From Haemaphysalis longicornis (taxonomy: Eukaryota > Arthropoda > Arachnida > Ixodida > Ixodidae), in contig CM023448.1 of assembly GCA_013339765.2 (NCBI GenBank), forward strand, positions 195,030,409 to 195,094,408: DNA of 64,000 bases, in the 5' to 3' direction. The notes under the pieces were generated by a model. It ran no database searches. It worked only from the letters and a program-made list of their open reading frames with translations, and was not told where the DNA came from. Positions 11,299 to 21,195 of this stretch are shown one piece after another (within the stretch, counting starts at the first letter, position 1; each line of letters begins with the position of its first letter). The translations under genes were made by a program, and so were the position numbers.

Positions 11299-11541
11299 GA
11301 TTGATTGATTATTTGGGGATTTCACGTGCCGACGCTACACAGGCGGTGAAGCCTACTGTAGTGGGGGGCTCGGGATTAATTTTGACCACCAGGGGATCTT
11401 TAACGTGCGCCGAAATCTCGAACACACAGGCGTTTTCGCTTTTCCATTGCATCGGAAAAGCGGCCGCCGCGTCCGGGAATCGAACCTGCGTCTTTGGGCT
11501 CAGCAGCGGAACGTGTTAGCCGCTGAGCTACGTCGGTGGGT
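11299..11541 (-). mobile_element. Ruka-like SINE inserted in the 1.2-kb repeat
   Basis: Minus-strand copy with the AATC-type tail at 11,299-11,310, then ATTTCACGTGCCGACG, TTTTGACCACCAGGGGATCT, AAAAGCGGCCGCCGCG, a B box GATTCCCGG region and an A box around GCTCAGCGGCTAAC. The flanks GGTTTACAACATTT and GGCTTGCAACAACTT look like a degraded TSD. The uninterrupted repeat copy at about 52,540 reads GTGGCTTACAACAGC across the site, which shows that the SINE landed in this repeat. Confidence 0.9.
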
Positions 11542-11600
11542 GTGGCTTGCAACAACTTCACTGGACATCCACTTTCGCTGGGCGGGATGGCGAACTTTTT
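11542..11600 (+). repeat. 1.2-kb dispersed repeat, copy 1, right part
   Basis: CTGGACATCCACTTTCGCTG followed by GGCGGGATGGCG matches the same positions of copy 2 near 52,500-52,525. Right of here the sequence changes to the LINE ORF1 relic. Confidence 0.65.
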
Positions 11601-12190
11601 TTCTCGCGGCGCACGAGCCGTACTACTGTTTCGAAAATTTTTCTTGGCTGTTGGCACACTGGGACAGACGTCAGTATCATCCTGAGGTGATTGTTTCCCC
11701 GACTATCTTAGTTAATTTCCAGATGACTTCATGAGCGTCTGCATCACCTGGAACGCTTTTTATCTCTAGGTGATTAGCCCGTGAGTGCTGCTAAAACTGA
11801 TCAACTCGCTGCGCAAGCCGGTGGTATTCCTCTTTAAGGGCTTGGTTGCTCATGGTCAGTTCTTTCACTTCCTTCTTGAGGGCTTTGCATCTTTCGTCAG
11901 TTGCACCGCGTCATCGCATGAATCGCTACAATGTTTGATGCTCGTTCGAATGCTTTTGAACCCACCAAGTACTTGTTTACGGAAGTCCTCAAGCTCTTGC
12001 CAAAAGTCAGCATAGTCTGCCTCGGCTCCCTTGCGGTTTCCATTGAGAGTATTCGTCGCAAAAACTGGCGCATAAAACAAAAAACCAAAAATGCACAACA
12101 GAGCACACCCGTTGATGGCAAGCCTCAGAATGAAGAGAAGCAAAATTACCGCAAAATGAGGAAAACTTCGTTCGGCAGCGCTGCGCAAAA
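11590..12190 (-). pseudogene. LINE ORF1 protein relic (coiled coil plus RRM-like start)
   Basis: Read from 12,188 downward, the frame passes ADYADFWQELEDFRKQVLGG and a heptad-like stretch. After a one-base shift near 11,870-11,880 it gives KEVKELTMSNQALKEEYHRL, QHSRANHLEIKSVP and, after another break, VPTAKKNFRN. The string SRAN-LEIK-VP after a coiled coil and before a (H)RVPT motif is characteristic of ORF1p in CR1/L2-type LINEs, the RNA-binding chaperone of the element. A hydrophobic stretch at the start (about 12,100-12,180) looks like a signal peptide but lies upstream of the ORF1 similarity. Frameshifts show it is dead. No matching ORF2 lies next to it. Confidence 0.65.
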
Positions 12191-12233
12191 ATGTCCAAGG
12201 TTCTGGTTTGCGCAGGATTGTTGTGCTTTCCTG

Positions 12234-12524
12234 CGAAGACGAAAACAGGAAATTACTTCATCACACAGCACCGCTGCCGAACGAAATTCTGGCAGCAGTG
12301 TCGGGCGTGCATGTAGGCGTGGCTGGCGGGGTCGCATATGCAGGCATGTTGACGAGAGTGAGGGCCCCAGATTCCACTTGATAGCGCGTCAGTTCTGTCA
12401 ACACGCTTCGGTGATGGGTTGACTCCAGCCACAACAAGGCGCTTTTGTTCCGTGACGGTCTTGTAGAAAAAATGAACTCCGAGGACGAAGACAGGAAATT
12501 ACTTCATGCACAGAGCACCGCTGC
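12234..12524 (+). repeat. Pair of 44-bp direct repeats
   Basis: 12,234-12,277 (CGAAGACGAAAACAGGAAAT, then TACTTCATCACACAGCACCG) reappears at 12,480-12,524 with a few changes. Their starts are 246 bp apart. The sequence between them holds no recognised gene. Confidence 0.7.
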
Positions 12525-12529
12525 TCCAC

Positions 12530-13700
12530 TACAGCGCTGCATCGCGACACCAGTTCTAAAGTTTACAGTTTTTTATCGCTTCGATGGTGCGTAATTCTTG
12601 ACCAGCACTGATAAACTAGATGAAATCTACAAGCAGACAACGTAGGCCTGAATTGTATTCGACAAGAACATGGCTTGTAGGCCACGTCCTCTTTGCGATT
12701 GACTGAGAAAACATGACGTGTTTATTATAAACAGTTAGCGGGAACGAAACATCACACACTGGCAACTTGAGCCTGCGTTAACATCGCGTGATTTTACGCA
12801 AGATCTTGGCAATTTTGCCCTGAAATTGGGCAAAGGATTTCACGGCACTTCGCGCTGTGTAATCTCCGTGAATTTCCAACAGGTGCAGTTTCTTAGGAGG
12901 TGCGCTTTGAAACTCTTTTCTAGCAAAAAGTAACAGTTTTGGCTTCATCCAAGTGTTTACGAAGGGCAATGAAAAAATAGTTATTGGTTTGGAACAACAA
13001 CAGAACGGGGAAGTACGTGCCTCTCCATTAGAAAAAAACCCGACGCCCTGCATTTTCCAACACTCCTACTAGTATGCTTGTGTCACGTAATCAAAAAGGA
13101 GAGAAGAATAAACACAGCTAAATATTTCTTCTATTCATTATTGCGCTGATTGAGGTCGAGTTAGATAAATAAGAGAATCTGCGGCACCAGTATGCTTCGC
13201 CATTAGCAGGCGTTGCGTTTCCCTGTCCGTACTTCATCACAGAACCGATAGTCAAGACCTTCTTATTCCGTGGTCACGGCATGAACGTCTTAAAAAATAA
13301 GAGCACAGTAGCGTGGCGACGGGGTCGGCTGGTAAGGTGACAATGCTAAACAGTGCTTAAAAGTTAACATTGAGACAGGGAGTGAATTCCGTTCCTAAAA
13401 ACTAAGAAAAGAATGAATAAAAACAGGGGAAAAAGATTGTGTGATGTTTTGTTTAACCCATGTTTTTTGCTCGCATTTGGATCAACGTTACAAGTAACCG
13501 TGTTGACGTGTTGACGATACCTTTAAAAATGTGTTTTAACGCGTAGCATTGAAACACATTTTCAAGGTTTGACTCGTGTCTTCATGTTGTTTCGCTTGTT
13601 TTTCAAAACATCCGAATGCCCCTACTGGCCCAGCAAGATACACTTCTACATTAATGAGTAGAATTCTTTGCCGAGTACCCCCACAGCCAGCAACGTGTAA
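12530..13700. other. No recognised gene
   Basis: A minus-strand frame of 91 codons at 12,778-13,053 is the longest, and I do not recognise it. The rest is AT-rich with short frames. Confidence 0.3.
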
Positions 13701-13708
13701 CGCCCTGC

Positions 13709-13970
13709 CTTTCCACAAAAATGCATATTTGGCGGAAGTAACACCTATAGTCGTTATATTAGCGCAAATTAAAATAATTGGTCGAACGGAATTAGGAAAA
13801 CCAAAAAAATAATAAAAATAGAAAAAAAAAACAAAATGGCGAACCGTTTGTCCCCTGAATTTCCCCAAAAATGAAGATTTGGAGGATGTAACAGCTAGCA
13901 TCGTTAGAAGAGCGTAAAGGGGGGGTAATTGGGCGAAAAGAATTTGAAACAAAAAATAAAAATAGCAAAA
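13709..13970 (+). repeat. Two diverged tandem units of about 150 bp
   Basis: TTTCCACAAAAATGCATATT with TGGCGGAAGTAACA at 13,709 is repeated as TTTCCCCAAAAATGAAGATT with TGGAGGATGTAACA at about 13,860. Both units run through an AATTGG block and end in an A-rich AAAATAG stretch. Confidence 0.6.
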
Positions 13971-14061
13971 ATGAAGGAAGCTCACACTAACGCGTAAGTC
14001 TTGAAGACAGCGAATATGTCGCTACCTTCACGACCTACACGATGGGTTAAGTGTACGAATG

Positions 14062-14295
14062 ACCCGCCGCGGTGGCTTAGTGGCTAAGGCGTTGCGCTGC
14101 TGAGCGCGAGGTCGCGGGTTCGATTCCCGCCGCGGCGGCCGCTTTTCTGATGGAGGCGAAAAGCAAAACGCCTGTGTGTTCGAGATTTCGGCGCACGATA
14201 AAGATCCCCAGGTGGTCAAAATTAATCCGGAGCCCTCCACTACGGCGCGCCTCATCGTCTGCGTTGCGTTGGCGCGTTAAACCCTACAATCAATC
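14062..14295 (+). mobile_element. Ruka-like SINE, complete copy with TSD
   Basis: Full-length copy: A box in GTGGCTTAGTGGCTAAGG, B box GGTTCGATTCC, the conserved body CTTTTCTGATGGAGGCGAAA, GATCCCCAGGTGGTC and CGGAGCCCTCCACTACGG, then CGCGTTAAACCC and an AATCAATC tail. It is flanked by a perfect 13-bp TSD, AAGTGTACGAATG, at 14,049-14,061 and 14,296-14,308. It has an intact internal RNA polymerase III promoter and would rely on a LINE for mobilisation. Confidence 0.95.
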
Positions 14296-14308
14296 AAGTG
14301 TACGAATG

Positions 14309-14720
14309 CAGCCGATTTGTTTCTTCTTCGCTGCCGCAATACCTTTCCTTTAATCCACCATTGCTTCTACAACTGTAAAGCTTCCTTCATTTTTTTGGAA
14401 GTGATAATAATTGGAGATCACCTTGGGGAGGGGGGGGGGGGGGGGCATACGCTATGACGTGTCAGGATTATGGCGAATGCTGGAGTTCTTTTTTTTTTTT
14501 TTTCCGGAGGAAGGGGGGGGGGGGCAATCCTTGGCCAATCTCCCTAAGTGGGCATGCTTAGCCAGACAAACGTACACCGGGGACAATAGGCGGTCGCCGC
14601 GAGGCCCGCACACACGAGCGCGAGCATACTCGCCGATAAATTGTAAAATGTAATATAATTTAGTTCAGTGCGCGTAGCACCTCTCATGCAATAGAATGGT
14701 ATATTACGGATAATAAACAG
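14309..14720. other. Simple-sequence and dispersed-motif segment
   Basis: Contains a G run (14,430-14,446), a T run (14,488-14,503), a second G run (14,512-14,524), and directly after it the TTGGCCAATC / CCCTAAGTGGG motif at 14,530-14,556 also seen at 6923-7005. No gene. Confidence 0.6.
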
Positions 14721-14735
14721 AAGAACTGTGCATTA

Positions 14736-14910
14736 CTAAGGCGTTGCGCCGCTTTTCTGATGGAGGCGAAAAGCAAAAACGCCCCTTTGTACGAGATTTC
14801 GGCGCACGTTAAAGATCCCCAGGTGGCCAAAATTAACCCGGAGCCCTCCACAACGGCGCGCCTCATCGCCTGCGTTGCGTCGGCGCGTTTAACCCTACAA
14901 CCAATTAATC
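14736..14910 (+). mobile_element. Ruka-like SINE, 5' truncated with internal deletion
   Basis: Begins at CTAAGGCGTTGCG, so most of the A box is missing, and jumps straight to CCGCTTTTCTGATGG, which removes the B box and the tRNA 3' half. The body and tail CGCGTTTAACCCTACAACCAATTAAT are normal. The TSD is AAGAACTGTGCATTA at 14,721-14,735 and AAGAACTATGCATTA at 14,911-14,925 (14 of 15). Because the TSD abuts the truncated end, the 5' truncation happened during insertion. The copy has no usable promoter. Confidence 0.93.
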
Positions 14911-14925
14911 AAGAACTATGCATTA

Positions 14926-15780
14926 AAATATATGTAACCCGGCAATAAAAGGATTACTCAGACCTTGCAATACATCTAGAAGTTTATGCGCCATATATTT
15001 TAAAGCACGTTTGAACGGCAGAAGATTATCAGACAAAAATGCCAAGCAAATGGGAAGAACTCTCGTTATACATTGCTTACGGTAGGCCCACAGGAGACAT
15101 CTCTTCTGTGACCGCTACATCAAGGAAGTTTGGATAGTGCGCTCTCGGTGGGGCCCGAAAGCAAACAGTGCTCATTAAACTGTGCGGCAATATTCGGACT
15201 GAATGCACTTCAATAACATAGTACAACACTCCTCGGGTGTTGCGTTAAGTAGATTTCGGATGTCACTGCAGAGGAATTTTTTTCTTGATAAACCCGGGGG
15301 AGAAAATGTGGGTGAGCATTTGGTAAATACTCTCCAAAGGGGACATTCAAACAAGCTCGAGCAATTCCAGGAGCTGATGCAAACCCTACTCCTTAGTACG
15401 CTGTGTATCAAGCTAGGACCCATGATCTTGCTGAAAAGCCATCAGTGCGAAAGCGCGACCTGTGCGCGTAGGAATAAAATGGCTATGGAGAAACCTTAAG
15501 ATGTGAACAAGTTCGAATTTAACACCTCATCTAAATCGCGTGTTGTTCTTCCTATTGTTATTATTACATGTTTAAGTTAGTAGGAATAGGTTAGTGAAGA
15601 AATGTTCTGTGTTCATGTAATCTGAACAGCTTTTGAAGCGTTCAAGCCTAGACGGGTAGCTCTACACAACAAAAAATATTCTCGTATACTGCACTTAAGC
15701 CCGCCGCAATTTACAATGAACCATAGAGTTTGGTCTCATCCACCAATTAGAATAAAATTTAGTGTTATTTATTATTTGGA
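14926..15780. other. No recognised gene
   Basis: AT-rich sequence with short frames. I see nothing I can support. It could hold the decayed 3' end of the minus-strand LINE fragment at 15,785. Confidence 0.3.
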
Positions 15781-15784
15781 TGTC

Positions 15785-16000
15785 AGTGACAACTATTGTA
15801 AATATTAGAGGGACCAGAATAGGCCTTGAGGAACATCGGAGGGCACAACAAAGCCGCAGGACTTAGCCGCGAGCGTAGAAGAAATAATTTGTATCACCTT
15901 TTAAGAACGTACCAAACCACTCCAAAAAAGAGCAAAACAGACTGCAATCAGAAAGTTTACGAAGGAGAAAATCATTACTGACGTGCCAAATGTCTTAGTA
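15785..16000 (-). pseudogene. Possible LINE RT fragment (motif B region)
   Basis: In two minus-strand frames the sequence gives CGFVVPSDVPQG and then LVPLIFTIVVTDI, which align with the usual GVPQGSVLGPLLFLIFVNDI block. Upstream LSDCSLFCSFLEWFGTFLKG resembles the helix before motif B. It is heavily frameshifted and only about 70 codons long. Assigning a clade is not possible. Confidence 0.35.
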
Positions 16001-16379
16001 CAGATGAACACCGCTACCACTTGCTGGCGCAAGCATATGGGCAATCTGGTGCCTTATAAAACCTATACGCAATTGATTCGACTCCAAAGACTGGGTGGTC
16101 CTGATGGCGCGATAATTACCGCGCATCATGGAGCGGATTATGGACGAAACACAGCGGAGTACAACACTTTAAAATAGCATTAGAAAACTACGGTAGGAGA
16201 GAAACCTATTCCCACTTTCCAGATAACTAGCGACGCGTTTCAATGTTCCATTTTGGCTACCTGTGCTGCGCACCTGTTATTCACAACTGGTGACAGAACA
16301 CAGCAGCGTCCTCTATGGCCTTCATAATAAAGAGCTAGATAAAGATGGAGGTTGCGTCAGCACACAGACAACCAAGTAA

Positions 16380-17510
16380 CTCTATACGCAGGTAGTGTGG
16401 TGTTCTTAGCATTTTACACCGATGGCTCTGCAACAGCATCTGGTTCTGCCGGCGCCGTTGTTATACCACGAATGTCCATGTCCACAGAATTCAAAATAGC
16501 CCATCTTACCACTTCCATGGCTGCACTAATTACCGCCATCCGTTGTGCCCTTCACACCATTGAACAAACTTCATGCCGAAGATGGGCGATCTCCTGCGAC
16601 TCAAAGCCTGCGCTTCAATCGCTGCAGTCAGCCCTGTGCCATGGACCTCATGAACAGCTGCTAGCCGAGATGAGACTGCTGTACGACCGTGCGACCCCAG
16701 CGGGTCATGACATTGCCTTTCAGTGGCTTCCCTGTCATTGCGGCATTGTCGGAAACGGAAGTGCGGACGCTGCCGCCCGCTTGGCACACCAAAAAACGGA
16801 AACCATATCCATTCCGTTATCCAGGACGGACGCAGCTAGGACTCTCCGTACACTTTCTCAGGAGACCACTCTATCCAAATGGACTACCAAAGAGTTCACG
16901 AGCGCTCGTATTAATGCCCTGGACCCGAATCTTCAGCGCACCCTTCCGTTAGGCCTCCCACGATCTGATGCAAGCATTTTTTGCCGTCTCTGGCTCAGAG
17001 TCGCATTCACAAACTGTTTAGTCCTATTTGATTGGAATGGCAGCCAGTGAGGCGTGCGAAGACTGCGACACACCAGATACCATACGACATGTCCTATGCG
17101 AGTGTCCACGGTTTTCATCGGAAAGAAGCCAACTCTCTTCTACTCTGCGGAAGCTAGACTCTCGGCGCCCGTTCTAGGAGGAGACAATCCTGGGCCACTG
17201 GCCTTCTCCGTCATCTACGGACAAGGCGACAAAAGCGCACCTGTGTTTTCTAAAAACGACGGAATTGCACAGAAGACTGTAGCGCCAAAGACTACCCTCT
17301 ATGAACTCAGTGAACTTGTTTGTCTATAGTGTCCTACCGCTGGGCACACCACTCTACGCTATGTCTGTACCTTTCCCCTTCTTATTCTGTTTTCCTGTTT
17401 TTCCTCATTGTTCCCCTTTCCCCCGTGCAGGACAGCATAATAGGCCGTAGCCTGGTTAACATTCCTGCCTTTTCTTTACCTTTTCTCTCTCTCTCTTTCT
17501 TAGCATTATG
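16380..17510 (+). pseudogene. I-clade LINE 3' end: RNase H and zinc knuckle
   Basis: The frame to 17,050 starts the RNase H with FYTDGSATASGSAGAVVIP (first catalytic Asp), has ISCDSKPALQSLQSA (second Asp) and WLPCHCGIVGNGSADAAARL. The site for the catalytic Glu, normally STAAELAA, reads SMAALITA, so this residue is lost. A frameshift near 17,045 shifts to CEDCDTPDTIRHVLCECPRF, a CCHC-type knuckle typical of I-group ORF2 ends. Sequence to about 17,510 is C/T-rich and looks like the 3' untranslated region. The RT part is absent, so the insertion is strongly 5' truncated. Confidence 0.8.
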
Positions 17511-18784
17511 AACCCTGTAGGCATGAGTTGCCTGCTCTACTGCTAGATACTTTAATTTCCAAGGTTAGAGCAATGAAACAGCAGCTGCTCTGCGGGACAC
17601 GTTTGTCATCGTCATCCGGAGCTCGACCGGGCTTATTACAGCTTTCCTTACATTCGAACCCTCTTACTGACCCGGCGCCGCCTGTGTTTCACAGATTGTA
17701 AATATCGTGCGTATATTAGGTTCATGATATGGAAAAAAATCTCTCAACGAAAGAGCAGCAGCGGTCCGTCCTCAGGATATTCATACGCTGTCCAAGTAGA
17801 GAGAGAAAATTTTGCCCGTAGTTTATATGGAGAATTTTGACATGGGGTGTAGCATTATCTATAGGCAACGTTAACCGCTTACTTTGTGTAAGCTGTGGTT
17901 TATAATAATGTGTGCTCACAGAGAAATTTGTCTGTTTCGTACCGTAGGGGTAAAACTGAACGCGTGTAAAGAAATTATACCCACCTCTGCGAACGAGTCC
18001 TTCTATTCTACCAACGCCCGAAAGCCGCTGAGTGGTGGGCCATGACCACGTCACCACATTCGTGGCTGCTCGTGATGTTGTGGAACTAATAGGCTTAATT
18101 TACATTCTTTATTTAGCTGGCCTCTCTTCCGAACCTGTTGTATCTAGCCTGTTACCAAACCTGACAACCTATTCAATGAACACTTTTAATTTAACACCGC
18201 ATGTCTTAGTTACGTACTTCAGTTTTTTCTTAAATGAACCCACGGCTGTCTGTTCGTAATCAGTGTCGACATGTATGAAACATACCACCAGTGGTAATAA
18301 CTTGGAATGGTATGGCTTATCTATACTTTGTTTTCTTACGCAGAATTGATAAAAGGCGCATAGATGGCTCTCGTCGTTGGTGATGAGGGCATGAAAAAAA
18401 CGTGAGCCACAGTTTGATCCAAATCCTCGAAAACGCCCGGTTACTACGCAAAGACTTCTACGCACTGAAATTGTACAAAAATTTGAAGAACTGCCTAATA
18501 AGTCTAGAGCACTTCTACGGATCGCCTCCGTTTCACAAATCTTACGTTTCCTTGTTGGCATTGAAGGAAACACTCCTCGCCTAAACCGACTACTTCAAAG
18601 TGGTCATACAAGTTATCCGAAACCGGTCCGGTCCCTGCTACTACTTTTTCCAAACGCGGCAGTTTTAAAGAGAAGCTTTAGAGTTCTCCATGATGGTGTC
18701 AGTAACGCGAAAGTGACCCTCAGGGAAACCAACTTTTTCTGACTATGGTGATGAATGATCGTGGGTGAAGTGAAACAAAAAACG
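17511..18784. other. No recognised gene
   Basis: A minus-strand frame of 134 codons (18,169-18,573) is the longest. It is basic and Ser-rich and I do not recognise it. No repeat shared with the rest of the window was noticed. Confidence 0.3.
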
Positions 18785-18860
18785 CTTCAGTTGCCGTAAT
18801 CGAACCTGGGTCTGTCGCGTTATGAAGCCGGAGTCTATCCGATTGCTCTATTTCGACGTG
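18785..18860 (-). repeat. tRNA-like fragment, probably a SINE head
   Basis: On the minus strand ATAGAGCAATCGGATAGACT precedes CAGACCCAGGTTCGATTACG, giving A-box-like and B-box-like blocks at tRNA spacing. The anticodon stem does not form well, so a functional tRNA is unlikely. Confidence 0.4.
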
Positions 18861-18929
18861 GTCGAAACTCCGTCCAAACTTACACAACAACCACAGAATC
18901 CCTGACAAGAAAGCTTCGCGTTCAACCAT

Positions 18930-19594
18930 CGTCAGTGTTAGACGGAGGGGTGCATGATTTCTTTTTTTTTAATTTTTTGTTGGGGATGCTCACGTGGTGA
19001 GGACGTCACCACTTTTCTTTGACGCCACCAGATATACAATTATACAAAAATATTATTATAATACTGTAGCTGTGTATTTATAATATAGCAACATTATTAA
19101 CCTGTTCTTTTCCATATACCAACAGCCTCACAGCAGGGTTCTTTTCAGAAGCAACCACAAAGCAGGAAAATACGCTCTCACGGTGCCATGGCGGAAGGCG
19201 GAAGGACAAAAATATAGAAGACATACGGAGAGAAAACAAAAGTGCGTCATCCAGGAAGTTTTGGAAACAAAAGAACATTGCGATTCATTTGAACCTTCAG
19301 TTTACACTTGCTGCCGCCTTTCTACACGCTCCTGGCCTCCAGTCGCTGAATACGTCCTGGGCCGCCCCTATAACAACAAAAACTACACAAGTGACAAAAC
19401 AATTGAACTTCCTCGCAGCAGCTTAAACAGACACCGATGTGAAGTGGTAGACTTCTGTTTGTCTGCACATAGTAGTTGTTTTGAAGTTGGGGTTTTCCGG
19501 CGGGAGCTTCAGTATTTTAGTGCCCTCAGTAGCGGAGAGCTCTCAAATGTAGTCCAAGGTGGTTTTTTAACTTTGCGTGTCTATAGGTCTGAAA
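18930..19594. other. No recognised gene
   Basis: T-rich then mixed sequence. The upstream limit of the hairpin-ended repeat could lie within it, since matches to 41,850 begin only near 19,595. Confidence 0.3.
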
Positions 19595-19935
19595 AATTAG
19601 TGCCCTTCAATTCTGTGAAAACGGATGAACTACGAAGCTGCACGCCCTCCACGGAGTGCACGAAACAAAACACGTTTGTTTGTCTTTCACGACTGTGCAT
19701 ACTTCCTAGCCAGTTACCTGAAAGAAATTTGGAAAGACCCGAGCTTTATCCTAGCGGACAAATATAGAGATGACTCTTTCCCTCCCGCGTCGTAGGCATC
19801 ATACTGTTTGTGTAACACGCCAACCCAATCCAATCTACCACTGAGGGTACCGGACCGGTCGCATTGGTCTATTTGACGGACACGCTCAAACCTAACGCCA
19901 ACACAACGGACATGTCATCAGTAAGGGCATGAAAT
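19595..19935 (+). repeat. Hairpin-ended dispersed repeat, copy 1, left piece
   Basis: Matches 41,855-42,195: GTCCACGGAG-type block, CATACTTCCTAGCCA, TTTCCCTCCCGCGTCGTAGG, CTGTTTGTGTAACACGCCAA and GACATGTCATCAGTAAGGGC. The match stops at GCATGAAA (19,934) where a LINE is inserted, and picks up again at TAGCTGCGCGTACAC (21,198). In the copy at 42,180 these two pieces are almost adjacent. Confidence 0.75.
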
Positions 19936-19945
19936 ATATGTCAAT

Positions 19946-20092
19946 ATATGTCAATGATATCTATATTACATATTATATAATATATAATATATATATATAT
20001 ATATACTATTATATATACTATAATAATATCTATATAATATATACTATACATCTATATATACATATATCTAAATATGTCAATGATATCTATAT
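19946..20092 (+). repeat. TA-rich array flanked by a 21-bp direct duplication
   Basis: An array of mostly TA dinucleotides (about 19,967-20,071) lies between two perfect copies of a 21-bp sequence starting ATATGTCAATGATATCTATA (19,946 and 20,072). The duplicated bases encode the YVNDIY peptide of the LINE RT that follows. Confidence 0.85.
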
Positions 20093-21195
20093 GTGCCTTG
20101 AGCCTAACGTTAAAATGAGACTATTCGCTGATGACTGCGTGATCTACACCACTATCCGCACTACTGATGACCAGCTTAGACTCAACACCACACTAGCTAA
20201 TATTGCATGTTGGTGCCTTCAGTGGGGAATGGAAATTAACGTGTCGAAAACAGCTTGCCTTAGGCATAACTCGCAGAAAAAACAATCCAGCATGTTAATT
20301 ACAATTTGGTTAGGCACAACATTGCAGAAACGACACTGTTAAATACCTGGGTGTAACTATTACAAGTAAACTGAAGTGGGATGCACATGTAAACAGCACA
20401 TACACAAAAGCATATCGCCAGCTAGGGTTCCTGCGTCGAACACTTGCATTGGCGCCTTCTAATGTAAAACTGACAGCATATAAATCTCTAATAAGGCCGA
20501 TCCTCGAGTACGCCAGCATTGTTTGGAACCACCATCAAAAGTACCTTTCCAACAAATTAGAAAACGTCCAACACAAGGCCCTTCGCGTTATCTATTCAAA
20601 GTATTCCAGGCATGACAGTGTCACTGAGCTGCGCAGGCGGGCATGCTTACCGACCCTTGCAGCCCGTCGCCGTGTCTGTTCCTTAATATTCTTTTCTTTA
20701 TATCACAAACGATTTAAACATAGATAGGACAACTATAGAAAGCCGCCTAACCATGACTCCTTTCGTACCAACCATAATAAGTGCATCAGACCATTCATGT
20801 CACGCTGTGACACTTTTAAATATTCATTCTTCCCCTTCAGCAGTGGAATGCGTTAACACGTGGAATGCGTTAACATTTCCTCTGCAGATTCAGTGGTTCA
20901 AAATGTAGAAAGGCTGTTTTATGAAGAGTAAAAGTTGCCCTTTTTTGTTTGTGAGCGCTTCGGACCACACTGATCACTGTAACACCTGCTGATGCCACGA
21001 TGATGTTTTGTGACCTGGCCATGATTTTGTGCAGAGCTTCCATCGTTCAGTTTTAGTTTTCACCAGCATCTTGTGTTCTGTTCCTTTCGTTATGTGCGAT
21101 TTGCTTGGTTTCTACTCGAGTGTGTATATTTGCACGCCCACCCGGTATGAGCCTGAGAAAGGCTTACAGTATTAAATATAATAATAAAAAAAACA
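20072..21195 (+). pseudogene. 5'-truncated LINE (CR1/L2/Jockey-like) inserted in the hairpin-ended repeat
   Basis: RT similarity starts in the middle of the palm: YVNDIYMCLEPNVKMRLFAD with intact FADD (motif C). It continues WGMEINVSKTACLRHNSQKK and, after a frameshift near 20,335, TVKYLGVTITSKLKWDAHVN, SLIRPILEYASIVWNHHQKY and KALRVIYSKYSRHDSVTELR, the usual thumb and C-terminal region. Past the ORF there is an untranslated region to about 21,190 ending TTAAATATAATAATAAAAAA. The element splits the repeat whose pieces lie at 19,595-19,935 and 21,196 onward. The catalytic box is intact, but the N-terminal RT and endonuclease are missing. Confidence 0.85.

Noticed and set aside
11865..12188. 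ORF with a hydrophobic N-terminus resembling a secreted protein
   Set aside because: The rest of the frame and its shifted continuation match LINE ORF1p blocks (coiled coil, SRAN-LEIK-VP), so the hydrophobic part is chance upstream sequence.
14430..14524. G runs as G-quadruplex regulatory sites
   Set aside because: Single long G runs occur at many places here, beside retroelement ends or in unannotated sequence, without the spaced G-tract pattern or a nearby gene.
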